Positions 25,023 to 37,043 of a stretch of 64,000 bases of DNA are shown piece by piece (within the stretch, counting starts at the first letter, position 1; each line of letters starts with the position of its first letter). The stretch lies in assembly GCA_037501455.1 (NCBI GenBank), contig CM074858.1, positions 46,063,001 through 46,127,000 on the forward strand, written 5' to 3'. Both the position numbers and the translations under genes were made by a program. The DNA is from Lantana camara (lineage: Eukaryota; Streptophyta; Magnoliopsida; Lamiales; Verbenaceae). The notes under the pieces were generated by a model. It was not told the DNA's origin. It saw nothing but the letters and a program-made list of their open reading frames with translations, and did no database searches.

Positions 25023-25884
25023 GTGAGGTTTAAACTATTTCAACTGGAACCATGAATATTCCTACGTATTCAAATGATTTTCAAAATCAACGCCTTCGGG
25101 TGTAAAGATTCTTATCTTTCAAGTTATACGCTTTCCTATTTTGGGGCAAGACTTCAAGTTTAAAGCTAATGATTTTTGATATACGTTTTGTTCACTACTA
25201 CTGTCTTGATTAAAGTTCCATTTCTTAAACTCTGTGTGCTTTTGCACTTTTGAATATCTTAGTTAATGCAAGCCTTGAAATCATGTCTTGTGGGCCCTAA
25301 CGGTATGGTTGAGTAGTAGACCGGGAGGCGTGCGCCAATGGCTACTATGATACTGGCCGTCCTTGTTGATTATGATGATGGATATAATCGGAGGTTGCTT
25401 ATACCACACCATGATAGGGAGAGGTGGATGTAATTCCTCCCATTCATGTTTACGTCACTGCGGGGTAGCTCCCTGGGCGCGACAACTGGAGGAAGAAGGA
25501 TGGTGCATGTGATCATGGGGGTCGGGATCCTAATCGGTCTCGATACCAATTCTGTTAAATGTTTTCTGGGAGTAAAGGTTGGAGACTGCCTAGCTTGCAG
25601 GTAAACTTTGGTTTTAAAGTCTGGTTCATATTTTTGGAAAATATCCCGTATCCTGTTCCCCGTTTATAAAGTATATATGAACCAGAACCTCTGATGCGTG
25701 AGCTTGTGTGTGCTTGTTAAAAATCTTGTTTCAAGATAAAAGAATTTTCTTTCCGGTTTGAAGAAAGTTGCTAAGAAAGTCTTTCAAAACCCCTCAAGTT
25801 CAATTACTCTTTCTTACTGCAAATTATGTCACTTAGTCCCTTTGACTAACACCTCTACCCTGTTTTCTGACCTCATGGTTTCAG
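25023..25884 (+). other. predicted intron-like module in the solo LTR
   Basis: GTAG|GTGAGG (GTGAGG at 25023-25028) is followed 0.86 kb later by CTGAC (25867-25871) and TTTCAG ending at 25884. The order matches the other Tekay-like LTRs, but the TCAGTCT hairpin is not evident here. Consensus only. Confidence 0.35.
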
Positions 25885-26319
25885 GTTCAGTGATCGCTTG
25901 TTGGCTGGTATCTTGAAGTATAGGAAATCTTTTGGTGTGCTCTTATGGTCAGGTTCTTTTGAACCATCTTGGCCTCCACCCTCTTGATTATAATGTAGCG
26001 TTCAATTAGGTATTTATCGATCTAGCCTCCGGAGTGCTTTGTTACTTGTTTACACTAGTTATATTATCCCTTGACACTCTATCGAAATGTCTCTTTCAAT
26101 ACTCAATTCCTGTATAGTCCTTGTACTTGGTTATTAGCCTCATGTGTCTCCTGATTCATGTTTTGAAAGTTTTAAATTTCTCATATTTCCGCTGCAATGT
26201 TCCCTTCTAGTACTCTGATCTTGAAATGTTGTTGTCCGTTCGGCGGGGTGCTTCTTAGGAGACTTGAGAGGTATGACGGTGCGGGGTTGTGCCCCCCCCC
26301 CTCCCTTTGGGGTGCTACA

Positions 26320-27716
26320 CTAGCCCTCGCCATCCAGTTAGTGTGAGCATCAGGAACATGACTTCTATGCCCGGAACTCCTTCCTCCACTAATCTCCTAG
26401 TGGATTCAGGGGGTCACCTTAACAGTATGAGACTGTGCAAGAGGTCACCGTCGGCCCAATACCTCCTCGGCTCGCTCAATACACAAGACTTTGGGCCCTC
26501 AATCAGTGTGTAGTACAATCCTCGCCAAAACAGGAATGGTCAGTGAGTAACAATAACAATAAGTTTAGTTTCAATAAATATTTACTCGATTGCAACTTTG
26601 GAAACAATATAGTTATAAGTATGATTTTAGGCCAAATTCATTCATGTAGGTTTTAGGGTTTACTATGTATCTAGAACAAAAACACCCTCACCTGCAATAC
26701 CACAAGACAAGAACAAGAACAAGAACAAGAGCAATATGGGTGCCTATTCGATCCAGAAGTCTCCACCCTAGAGAAGAACTGTACAATAAAGGAAACAATG
26801 TTTACCGGTGAGAGGAGACTCGATATGAACCAAATAGGACGCACGGCAATGTTCATGAAATGGTATCAATATGTTATGCAATGATTTAATATATAATAAA
26901 TTATAAAAGTCATGAAATGTTCAGGTGTGCATTTAAGGTTCCAAGTAACAGTTAAACATACAATTGAAGCTACACGTATGATTCATGAACGCTAAGTTCG
27001 TATTTTAAATCAAATAAGCACGTGGAATAATTATGCGGACTCAAATATATTCAAACAACTCACAGTTAAATCAATTAAGGCAAGTAATCAACACGAAACG
27101 AGGTCTATAAAATTAACAAATCAAGAATTTATATTTTCATGTATCATATCGATTCCATATTATCATGCATTCACGATCGAATCTATAATTTACAACAATT
27201 TACGTATAAAATACAATAACTTCAGAAATTCGTATAAAATCAACCGGGAGTCCGATTGACGAACGGAAAGCGGTGATAGACTCATAACGACGAAAGGAAC
27301 ACGCTGACCGAAAGGCGTCGGAATGCCACCGTCGGAGCCTACCGGACCACTACTGACAGCCATCGAACCACCACCTCCGGTGGCTGGAAAATTCCCCGTG
27401 AACAGCGATACGATCCTCTCAACAAGCACAACAAAAGCCCTCAATCAACTTCTGGAATTACGCAACCCATCAGATTTAATTAAAAAAAACGGACTCAAAT
27501 CAAGAAGCCAAGAATCGAAATTAAATGCAAATCGTTCAACGAAAATGAAATCCAAGAATACCACTGGAAAGTCCATGACGAGACCTTTGAAACCCATACT
27601 TCAATTATCGAAAAATATGGCCAGAGAGTTGACCGGTGTTGACCCATCGGTCCGCCACCAACGGCCGGTTCTTGAACCTCACCAAAGCGAAAAGCTTGGC
27701 CTCGTCGAGTAAAGTA
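26320..27716 (-). mobile_element. Tekay-like LTR fragment, second part
   Basis: This continues 21713-22350 after the CTAGC duplication. On the - strand it holds a CAG|GTGAGG site (forward CCTCAC at 26686-26691), the block TATTTGGTTCATATCGAG and the GC-rich CCGG segment comparable to 299-1050 of the + LTR (for example AACGGAAAG with the ATCGGACTCC region near 27240-27300). It stops abruptly near 27716 without a normal LTR end, so it is truncated. A short GAACAA microsatellite is at 26707-26731. Confidence 0.7.
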
Positions 27717-29891
27717 ATTCTTGTGAAGGGCCGGTTTCTTCTTCTTTAGGCCTTCAAGCCTTTAACTTAGTGAGTTTAGAAGAAGAATTAACCATCGCAA
27801 CCTTTTATTCCTTCTTAAGGATGCTCTCAACCATTATAAACTAAATGATTAACTATGCTACAATGGCATCATTCTAGTTGAGCATAAAGGGTTCAAATGA
27901 TGGTGGAAGCAATGTAAGCAATCAGTGCATTGAGAACTCTTTTCTCAGTTGATGATCGAGACCACAAGATCTTCAAATAAGATCTTTAGACCTTGTTCGT
28001 GTGCACTTGTTTCCTCATTTGGAATATTGAATAATTCCATAATGTTATATCTTGTAACATTTTTATGAGGTGGTTCAATTTCTCTTAAGTAGTTTGGAAA
28101 AATCCATTCACCTCAGATTGCTTCTCTTTCAGCCCGGGTCGAATTTTCACAATTGAAAATTTCGCCCTTTAGAGAACACCTTTCTCTATTCGGAATCTAA
28201 AAGGAATTTTAGGGTCCGAAGCCAATTAGAGTTACTTAGGACTTAGTCAACTCTTTTGACTTAAGGATGGATACGAATGGGTTTGCATTTCATATTGTAG
28301 AGAATCACAGGACTACAACGTTAATGCTAAGCATAGAAAATGTGAGCATGTTGAATAATAACGTAATACACAGGATTTAGGTCTTTTAATCATATGTAGC
28401 TCCCACTGTTTTTAGAAGATCTTAAAATTTCAACGATCTAAGAGGAAACTTGTTTTCCCAGTGGGTACTAAGATCCTAAGCACTATATTTTGGGCCCACA
28501 ACTCGCGGCCATCCTCAATAAAGCCTCAGGTAGGTACAACTTGCCAATTCCATCTCTATGGAACTCTTAGTAATATTTTTGCATCACCCATCTTTCAATA
28601 TGGACCCACGACTCGTGCAACATCCACGACTCGCGGCCATCGTCCATTCCAAAATAACCACGAAATATCGAACATTTTTATGTGTTTAATCAAGAAACTG
28701 AGAACTAATAGGGTTTACATAGTCACCCCATGACTCATGGCCAGCAACTAGCTCCCCTATTAAACTTAAATCCTATTGATGGAATGCTGGGAATTTTATT
28801 TAATGTTCTCACTTTATACAAAATACCTATTTTCGAAATTGCTTAATATTTATGGGATTTTCGAATACCGGAGAGTTGTCCAGTTTTGACCTTACCAACA
28901 TGTACAATTATCCATTTTAATTAGTCTTGTTTAATGTAGTTTCACATAAATGCATTACACACAAGCAATTAGCAGATAACATGTCCTAGCATGATACTAA
29001 TATGAGATGATCATGGGTTTTCTTATCTTATGCGTGATTTGTGGGTGCCACTCCACAACCACAAGTTCTAACATACATGCCACACAAAACAGTTTAAATC
29101 ACATAAGGGAATTGAAAATAAAACGATACCCTATCTATTACAATAATAGAAAAGCTCCTAACATTTTGAGGGGTCTTCACTTTATAGCCTCCTTGTTACT
29201 TTATTATGTGGATCCATCTTACTCTATGGGTGCAAATCTTCAAAGTAAAATAAAAACCTCACTTTCTAAAATCAACACTCTTTACATAAAATAATATGGC
29301 TCAATCTTCATATTGGCTATAGACAAATACACGGGGCATAGCCCGGCCTCAAAAATATTAATATGGAAAGCCACATAATAAACACATAACAGTACGCACA
29401 TAAGTGGGGCACCAAACCCAATTGAAACACGCAACTATGGGGCTCTAAGCACAAATTTAAACCATCCATGTGCATAAATTAAAACATCCACAAGATTAAC
29501 CCATGATCACCTAATATTCTAAAATTGCAAAAATTTAAATTTACCAATAAATTTAAAATTACTTTAAATTTAAGTTCGACTAACTCAAAGTAATCTGAAA
29601 ACAGTTCCTTGTTCAAGAATAATTTCAAAATCAAAAGCTGGAATCCGATAAAAATTCAAGTTAATTCAAAAATTAACAATTTTATAAAATTATTAATTCA
29701 AAAATAATAATATTGCTTTTCCCGAAAAATTAAAATTGACTTTAATTCCCGAAATTCCCAAATTATAATTTTTATTTCAAAAATAAAATATTTTCAGAAA
29801 AAATAATTTTAAAATATTTTTAAAATAAAATTTGGGCCAAAAACACTAAAAGTCACGTCGTGGCATGTCCGCCCGACAGACTGGCCGGACG

Positions 29892-30036
29892 CTTACGGGC
29901 AATCCCGCACAGGGGTGTGCGGACAAGTGCGGGCAGTCCCGCACAGGGGTGCACGGACGTGTGCGGGCGATCCCGCACATGGGTGTGCGGACGAGTGCGG
30001 GCAGTCCCGCACAGGGGTGTGCGGGCGATCCCGCAC
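29892..30036. repeat. array of GTGCGGG-NNNN-CCCGCAC hairpins
   Basis: Four perfect 7-bp stems lie at 29927-29944 (loop CAGT), 29961-29978 (loop CGAT), 29995-30012 (loop CAGT) and 30019-30036 (loop CGAT), with a decayed fifth near 29895. Starts are 34, 34 and 24 bases apart. The array is about 200 bases from the primer site. Confidence 0.85.
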
Positions 30037-30234
30037 AAGCTGCTGCGGACCATCCCGACGACTCCCGACATGAGGTTTTTGGCCAGAAACGATATTCTCT
30101 ATTTATCAGGAAACCTCTCAGATTCAGAAGCTCAGATTACGAAACAAATTCAAGAATACTTAACTTTAACTCAGATTCAAGAATTTCTCAAATTTTAGTT
30201 TAAAAGATAGATTAGAAATAGATCTTGCAAGGTT

Positions 30235-30246
30235 GCTCTGATACCA
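30235..30246 (-). other. primer binding site of the Copia-like element
   Basis: The - strand reads TGGTATCAGAGC, complementary to initiator tRNA-Met, two bases from the LTR end at 30249. It fixes 30249-32383 as a 5' LTR on the - strand. Confidence 0.85.
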
Positions 30247-30664
30247 CTTGTCGGGAAAACGCGATCAGAAAGAACAACGAAATTTAAAAACTTTCCCAAA
30301 AAGCAAGATCGGACTTGCAATTTCTATTTCTAATCTTAGGGATTCAAGAACTTACAAAAATCGTCGCTTTCTTGACACGTTTTGAGCTGCCCTCAAACGC
30401 GCTTCATGCGGTAATGGCAACCCTCTTCCCTCGAAAGATTCTTTCTACTTCAGATTCCAAAGTAGGTTTCCTCTAGAGTAATAATCCACACCAACCTTGA
30501 TTCAAATCATGTTAGGGAAAGTGCTAGCGATATAACATGTGTAAAGAAAGAAACATAAAACGAGAAGAAAGAGAACAAGAGAATTCTCCCAAATTCTTGA
30601 AGCCATGTAGATTGGGTGTGAATCCCAAGTCACGCGTGAGGTGAAAAATTCGAATCCCTTGGCT

Positions 30665-30672
30665 TATTTATA
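30665..30672 (-). promoter_or_regulatory. TATA box of the Copia-type LTR
   Basis: TATAAATA on the - strand (forward TATTTATA), within CTATAAATAAGCC. It lies between the hairpin array and the LTR end, as expected for the U3/R border. Confidence 0.65.
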
Positions 30673-30866
30673 GCCTAGGGTTTGAACCCGAAACCCTAAT
30701 CGGAATCGGATTCCAACTTTGACTTTACTTCTATTTTCTTTCTCTCCAAGTAATAAGAATCTTATTCAAAATAAGATATCTTATTCTTCTAGAAAGAGAG
30801 TTCCTAACTAACTAGGAATATTTAATTATTCCAATAATATTAAATATCTTATTCCAATAATATTTA

Positions 30867-31175
30867 TTCTAATCATATTAGAATTAATATTTACTAGAAT
30901 AATAAATAGAAGATATTTAGTAATTATTTATTTATTTATTCTAATCAAATTAGAATAACTTAAATAATTAAATACTTAGAATTAATTCTCTAATTAATTC
31001 CTAGAAGGCCTTTAGAATTAATTCTCTTAATTAATTCTAACGAGCTAAAATTAGTTCTCTAATTAATTTTATTTGGCTTCATAATTAATTCTTTTAATTA
31101 ATTATATTAGGGATTTATAATTAATTCTCCTAATTATTTATACTTGGGCTTTATAATTAATTCTCCAATTAATTA
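30867..31175 (-). repeat. AT-rich hairpin array in U3
   Basis: Two units TTCTAAT-NNN-ATTAGAA (30867-30883 and 30939-30955) are followed by units of AATTAATT-CTCT-AATTAATT type. Clear stems are GAATTAATT/AATTAATTC at 30979-31000, AGAATTAATT/AATTAATTCT at 31014-31038, AAAATTAGTT/AATTAATTTT at 31047-31070, ATAATTAATT/AATTAATTAT at 31081-31105 and TAATTAATT/AATTAATTA at 31154-31175. The outer base pairs differ between units but always match. Confidence 0.8.
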
Positions 31176-32383
31176 GCATATGATCCGATTTCTCAATTGG
31201 ACCACACGCCCAAAAACTTGCTCACGTGCCACACGTGTACATTTACACATGAGGTCTTGTTTCGATCAACTTTTTGATCTTCCTTTCAATACCCTTTGAA
31301 TCTGGCATTTGTGTGTGACCCCCTAGGTTCATTTTCAGTTAGCAGTGAGACTAATACGCTTTATTAGTTCACAGATCACACGACCATAGTCTAGTCATAG
31401 GTGTGTGACCCCTACCCGAACAATGAATATATATTCAAAAGAACCTTTCAGTCAATGACAGCTGTGAGGTACGATCCTCCTATCAACCCGTCTCTCAATT
31501 AAGATATAGGGCATGGGAATAATTAGAGCCCTACTAATCTCAATCTTAAAGCTAAGTTCATTTCATATCCATTTGATCTCAATCCAAGAAACCCTTTTCT
31601 TGATGTCTTGATCCACTACCTCGGTCGAGGGTTTAGGATGGCATATGAATGACTTATGCAATAAGAGATCTTCTTGCATTACAACAAGTGTAGGTCCTTT
31701 GTTGATTCTCATATGCTTCCATGTGCCACTTGTGCAGCCCCAGCATAAGTCTCGAATCAGTTGTCTAAGGTGACACCCTTTAAAACTTATGCCTAAGACT
31801 ACAGAATTAGCCCACAAAGCATCAATGGAATCGCAAGGCAAAGGATTAATTTACTCATGCCATTGACCTGTGAGATATTTCCTAATCTGGAAGTTTCTGT
31901 TTCTAGGTATAGAAACTTCCTTTCCCATTTAGGAATCTTCTCACGCGGGACACCTCAGTGTACCCGTTTTAATAACGAGAACCCTCATGTATTGCGTACG
32001 CATCAACTATACACTTTACACCCCATGAAACAGGATGATCCTTCTTAAGGACGCAATCCCACAAGCAAGTCTCAATCGAGTCATATTAACACTCCCACTG
32101 TTTGTTGGGCTCATCGACTTGGAGTAGTTTCTAATCCGGTCTTCAGTTAGGGCTTGTTTCATGTGTCATTCACCTAATGACAAAGTCCCTAATAGCCTTA
32201 TGGATTAGGGGAGTTCTAATACATGCGCACGTAATGGAAACACACAAAACAAGTATTGACATTTAAAGAAGTGTTTGCCTATGATAATAATCAATTGTAT
32301 ATTATTCAAAGATTGTCTGTGACACAAGGAAAGTCCCAAAGCAGATTTTGTCAAATCGGCTTTCTAGGGCACAATTCCTAACA

Positions 32384-34274
32384 GTAAAATATTACTGTAC
32401 TGCAAATATGGCTATCTAACGACATTTTTCCAGCTCCTTTCCCTTTCCTGAGACCGGCACAGCTTCCCCGCAATATCCCCGGAGAAACCCTCAGAGTGTG
32501 GGCTCCAAAAGTATTTCTCTAAATTCTAGAGAAAATAAACTTTAAACTAGAAAACCCTTTTCAGGGTTTAATCTCCCGAAATTAAGTGTTTTTTATATTA
32601 AATATATAAACACCTAATTAAAATTAATTCCAAAATAATAAGGAATTAATTAGAAGAAAAGGGATATGGTTTCAAAGCTAAAAGTTTAGCCAAAACCTCT
32701 CCCAAACTTGTGTCTAAAAATGAGGAGCCAAGACCCCTATTTATAGGGGAGAAACCGAGGGTAAAATGGTAATTTCACATCCCCACTTGCTTGTGCAACT
32801 TGGATGAAAAATCTGAAGTGACTACGTTGAAGCTCTCATCACCACGAGTCCAATGCCGCCGAGAACGCCGCACGCGCCACCTGTGTTACCCATGCGGCCT
32901 AGGGTTTCTCGACTTAAACCGGTCCGATCGAACCCCGTTCGACACGTGGCCAATTCTGGTTCCGCCACGTGTTAGGTCCAATCCAATTGGACCCGGTTTA
33001 ATCTGACCCTATCCGTTTTCGACCCGATCCGTGACCCGTTGACTGACCCGATTGATCGGCCCGGTCCAGATCTAATCTGGACCGTTCGCGGCGATGACGT
33101 GGTGTGATCTGCACCGTACGCGTGGTGCGCCACTTGGCGCCTAGTTAGCCCCACCTCACGCCTGTCCGTTGACGTGGCAAACGTCAGCAAAAAAAAAATT
33201 TATTTAAAAAAAAATAAAAATTTTCATTTTCTCCAAAATGAAATTCGGGCATTTCCAACACTTTGGAATTTCAATTTAAACACTTTGAAAATTCATTTCT
33301 CTTTCTCCCTTTAATATTTTCTCTTCGGGTTTTCAATTGGGGCTTGCAGGGGGACTTACAGGACTAATTAATTTTAGCTCCAAACGGGTTAATATATTAT
33401 CATCTCATTATAGTAATTAATTACCGTTTAACAATACTTAATTCCACTAAATAAATATTATTGCACTCTAAAATTAATTAAATTATTCACTAATTTCTCG
33501 ATCTAGAATGATTTTGCATTTTACTCCTCCATGTAGATATCCATGAAAAATAAACTGCAACTACTATCATTTATTTTTCATCTACAATCTGAAATTTACT
33601 GATTCGCTTTAAGTTCAAATTCTCTGTATGTGAAACACATTTAACATACAACTTCGGTGACGTATCACGCGAAGTGCTTTGGCCAAAGTCTTAATTCGAA
33701 CATTTGCAAATCTTTTTCAGGGATATCTTTTACCTTCCTGCAAGGCCACAAATTCCTCGATCAATATAACTCTTTAGCACATTTCATGTTGTCACCGAAC
33801 GTGCAAAGTGTTTTGGCCAGCCGTTACCGAGACCTCACTTCGAGTATAATACAGTGACTAACACTACATGCCTAAAGCCGAAATATTGTCAGGATTAAGA
33901 GTACAATTCTTCCTGAGATTTTATTTATTTTAGATAGCAGTATAAAATGAATAATCTCAATGGTCGAGTTCGATGTTTCCAATCCTATTGAAAATCATCA
34001 ACGTGTTATAACTGGAATCACCATTCCCTATGACGAACGACTAGTCATCATATATAACCACGTTATAGTCTTGACAAGAACATATTCTTATCTTACCGAT
34101 TAGAACTTTAATAACACGTGCTTTTTGTATTCAAAGTCTTTTCCTATGAAACACATTTCATATAAGAATACCACCATACACTATTAATTATCAATATGTG
34201 AAATACTCACAACTTGCTATAAATTTAGTTTAATTAATCCAACAAACTGAATTTTGTGGGCACTAATCCCAACA
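32384..34274 (-). mobile_element. second Copia-type LTR, incomplete
   Basis: The right end on the - strand reads TGTTGGGATTAGTGCCC, again a Copia-type start, and a TATA box lies at 32738-32745 on the - strand. The left side has no LTR end and abuts the first Copia LTR at 32383, so the first element probably inserted into this one. Positions 32900-33180 are GC-rich with repeated GACCCG and CCGGTC words; 33185-33230 is A/T homopolymer. No coding sequence. Confidence 0.6.
32738..32745 (-). promoter_or_regulatory. TATA box of the second Copia-type LTR
   Basis: TATAAATA on the - strand, inside CCTATAAATAGGGG. Confidence 0.6.
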
Positions 34275-35703
34275 GTGTGCGCCTCTCAAGAGGGTAAGGA
34301 TGCACTTCCTTCACGGGCACCGGGGGCATCCATTATGCTGTAATTTGGAAGCTTAGAGCCCGTCTTTGTGAAAATCCTGATCAACATCGAAGAATTTCCA
34401 AAGGAGATGCTAGAAGAAGAAATCACGGTGTAGCTAGATCTCTTGTCTGGGAGTGATAAGGAAGATGAAGGATGGACCCTCGTAACTCGAAGTCAAAGAC
34501 AAAGACACCGCGTTGAGCAGATGCATCCTTCTAGGATAAGGACGGCATACCCCTGGAAGGGCATGCAAACAAGTTCAAAGAAAAAGTTAGAAGTTCGACC
34601 AAACCCTAAGAAACCTTAAAGAAGTCACCAACATGAATCTTCCATGTTAGGAGACTTTTTTTCAATCGAGTTCTTCAAAGAGAAGGCCAAGCCAAAAATT
34701 TTGTTGCCACAAAAGGAGAAAGATGAGCAATCTGTCTTCTGTTACGCCGCCATCGCCTGTGATGATGAAGACCTGTTGTTAGGATCAAAAGTGCACAACA
34801 AACCACTCTTTGTTTCTGGCTTCTTGCAGGGATAAAAAGTCAATCGCATGCTGATTGATGGTGGGTCAGTAGTCAACATCATGCCTAAATCCACCATGAA
34901 GAGTCTAAATATCACAACCTAGGACTTGTCTCATAGTCATCTGACAATTCAAGGTATCAACCAGGGAAGCCAACGAGCCATTGGAATGATCAGGGTGGAG
35001 CTTACCATCGGGAAGTTAAAAGCTAACACTCTTTTTCACATCATTGATACTAGGACGTCTTACCACCTACTGTTAAGTAGGCCATGGCCTCATGAGAATA
35101 GAATGGTTCCGTCAACGCTCCATCAATGCTTCAATTATGCAAAAAATAGAGAGATAGTAAAGGTTGATACAGGCACAAAGCCTTTCACCAAAGCAGAATC
35201 ATACTTTGCTGATGCCAAACATTACTTGGATTCGAAGCCCGCTAAAGAATTTTCACGTTCCCTAAACCATCCTGTCGTTGAACCTGATAACACCATGAAA
35301 GAAAACGAAGTTACCAAAAAAGAGAACGTTGTTCAGGTAGCTACAAACAGAGAAGTTGCTGCTATAAAGGCACTTAAACCGTCAGGTTGCAATATCGCCC
35401 GAAAGAACATGCTGTCAGCCTTGGGTTAACCAGATCAAAGAATCCCCGAGCAGATGACTTTCGGGTAATCAAAAAGGAACTAATTCTACCTGTCGCCAAA
35501 TTGGAAAGTGTAGAGCAAGTGGAGTCATCATCGGAAAGCCAACTTTAAGGAGGTTTCAATCCAAAAGGATATGATCTTCTGGAAAAGTCTGGATATGACT
35601 TTCATAATCCATCCTGACTAGGTGAGCTCAAACATGAGTTTACTGGCAAAAAGATCCACGGGCTTACCAAGGAACAACACAAGTTGAAAATGCAAGCATT
35701 TTG
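34275..35703 (+). pseudogene. Tat/Ogre-like Ty3 element, gag end and protease region, broken
   Basis: Translated pieces resemble the gag-protease part of Tat/Ogre elements. The protease motif is LIDGGSVVNIMP, with the catalytic aspartate codon at 34857-34859, followed by a stretch with TSYHLLLSRPWPHEN and VPSTLHQC (34926-35150) typical of this clade. Stops interrupt it, including TAA at 34831 and TAG at 34921, and further stops follow 35429. Weak similarity continues to 35698, where element X is inserted with a TTTTG duplication. The matching reading frame resumes at 45235. A working protein is not possible. Confidence 0.75.
35699..35703 (+). other. target site duplication TTTTG, left copy
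   Basis: TTTTG directly before the X element, matched by TTTTG at 45235-45239 directly after it. Confidence 0.9.
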
Positions 35704-36547
35704 TGTAACGCCCCAATTTTCCAGAAGTTCAGGTACGCGCGTCACACGTGTGATTTTTTAGAGTTAGGATTTAAATTTAAATTTTCGTTTATTAAATTCG
35801 TACACGTCATGAAAATTTATATGAAATATATTTCATCATGTTTACGTGAAATAATTACCGAACATGATTTATTTGCTAATTGTCCTTAATTGACCATTTA
35901 TTTAAATTTAAGGACCAAATTGCATGACTTGTACTTTGGAGGGACCTAATTGCAATTTAATCATTTCACTAAAAGCAAGGATGATGAATTACGATATATG
36001 GTTCTTCATTCTTCTTCCACCTTCATTTCATTTCAAGTCATGCAATCATCTTCATCTCTCTCTCTCGATCAAACATCACACAAGAAGAAAAGATGGTTTT
36101 CATCTTATTCAAGTTAAATAATCAAGAAATTAGGAGCTTTGAAGTATCATTATCTCCATAACTTCATCATCTTCTCATATTTTCTTCAAAGGTAGAGATG
36201 GAAGCATATATGATTTCTTGAAATTTATGTATGAGGCTAAGGTTCATGATTTAAGTTTGATAATTTGTGTATTTGTTGTTAGAAGCATGATTCTAGGCTT
36301 TCAACATGAATTCTTGGAAATTATCGAATTTTGTAATGAGTTCATATATGAGTTAAAGTTGATGATTATGATGATTAAGGCATGAATTATGTGTTTATAT
36401 TGGATTTTATTACACTTTAAGCATGTATACCTATTTCCTTTCATGAATTATAGCATTTGGAAGTGAATTATAAGTGTTTTGATGAGATTTAAGTGTGGTT
36501 CGTGCATCCCCTGTTTCGACCCCTGCTTCTGCATCTTCTGCATGGCG

Positions 36548-36733
36548 GGAACGACCCTTCCCGTCCCAGTTCATTTATGGGAAGGGTCGTTCCCACCCTT
36601 TTGAAAAGGACAGCCCGCATAACTGGGAACGACCCTTTTCGTTTTGGCTTGCAGCCGAAACGGTCGTTTCCCATTTTCAGGGAGCTGGAGGCGGCCCTTC
36701 CCATTTTGAACTAAGGGCCGGAACGGCCGTTCC
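36548..36733. repeat. palindrome array, GGGAACGGCCGTTCCC type
   Basis: GGGAACGACCCTTCCC at 36548-36563 has its exact reverse complement at 36579-36594. A decayed copy is at 36625-36640, GAAACGGTCGTTTC is at 36657-36670, and the perfect palindrome GGAACGGCCGTTCC is at 36720-36733. The same motif occurs in the LTR at 49936-52573 and the antisense fragment at 55430-56877. Confidence 0.85.
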
Positions 36734-37043
36734 CAGGCCTCTGGAGAGGCAGAAACCTTCTGCATAAATTTTAATTTTCCAATTCCTTTCCTTTATCTTT
36801 AAATGATCCATACATGCTATTATATGACCAATATCATACAATAATATGATTGTAACATGCTATATTGATCAACGCATGTCATCTCATTATATGATTATGC
36901 CGTGCGTCATAATTGGTATCATTATTGAGTCATTGTCTCACGAGTGCACAATGTCCCCGTTTCTTGTCCAGTTCTTCTCCAGGGCGGAGATTGTGATCAC
37001 TGAGCACGTTCATGCATCCATGAGTCGTCGTGTCGCCTGTCAC

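Larger units (their letters stand above)
22351..26319 (+). mobile_element. solo LTR, 3969 bp, with CTAGC target duplication
   Basis: It starts TGTAACAGCCC and ends GGGGTGCTACA. CTAGC is present on both sides (22346-22350 and 26320-26324), and the interrupted - strand LTR resumes on the far side. No primer site, polypurine tract or internal region is present, so it is a solo LTR left by recombination. It contains a TATA box (23258-23266), a phased GTAT-NN-ATAC array (23809-24044), a W-box cluster (24077-24139) inside a duplicated segment of about 340 bp, and an intron-like module (25023-25884). Open frames in the AT-rich parts are low-complexity. Confidence 0.93.
27717..30248 (-). mobile_element. 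noncoding internal region of a Copia-like element, truncated
   Basis: This is assigned to the - strand element whose primer site (30235-30246) and LTR (30249-32383) lie immediately to the right. I see no gag or pol motif in any frame. Recognisable pieces are a CTCCCACTG block at 28401-28409 that resembles the GTGGGAG runs near Copia polypurine tracts, several ACTCGCGGCC or ACTCGTG motifs between 28500 and 28750, very AT-rich DNA at 29500-29850, and a GC-rich hairpin array at 29892-30036. The left border with the Tekay-like fragment is a plain breakpoint. Confidence 0.5.
30249..32383 (-). mobile_element. Copia-type 5' LTR (2135 bp)
   Basis: On the - strand it starts TGTTAGGAATTGTGCCC, a start common among Copia LTRs, and ends CCCGACA next to the primer site. 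A TATA box on the - strand (30665-30672) puts U3 at 32383 to about 30640. U3 carries an AT-rich hairpin array (30867-31175). No coding sequence is present. The matching 3' LTR is not in the window. Confidence 0.8.

Noticed and set aside
26285..26319. Run of ten C followed by CTCCC as a possible polypurine tract of an antisense element
   Set aside because: It lies inside the LTR end, which is fixed by the CTAGC target duplication, so it is LTR sequence and not an internal tract.
28395..28412. CTCCCACTG block as a Copia polypurine tract with a 3' LTR to its left
   Set aside because: No LTR end (TG...CA) is found next to it, and the sequence to its left does not match the LTR at 30249-32383. 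It was kept only as a resemblance.
29860..30203. Two overlapping 112-codon frames
   Set aside because: Both run through the GC-rich hairpin array and have no domain or codon pattern of a gene.
32806..33190. GC-rich stretch as a possible host gene exon
   Set aside because: It lies within the second Copia-type LTR, frames are short on both strands, and it consists of repeated GACCCG and CCGGTC words.
36489..36767. Several overlapping frames of 64 to 90 codons on both strands, also at 43521-43885
   Set aside because: They are open on both strands because of the GC-rich palindromes. The frames differ between the two LTRs of the same element.
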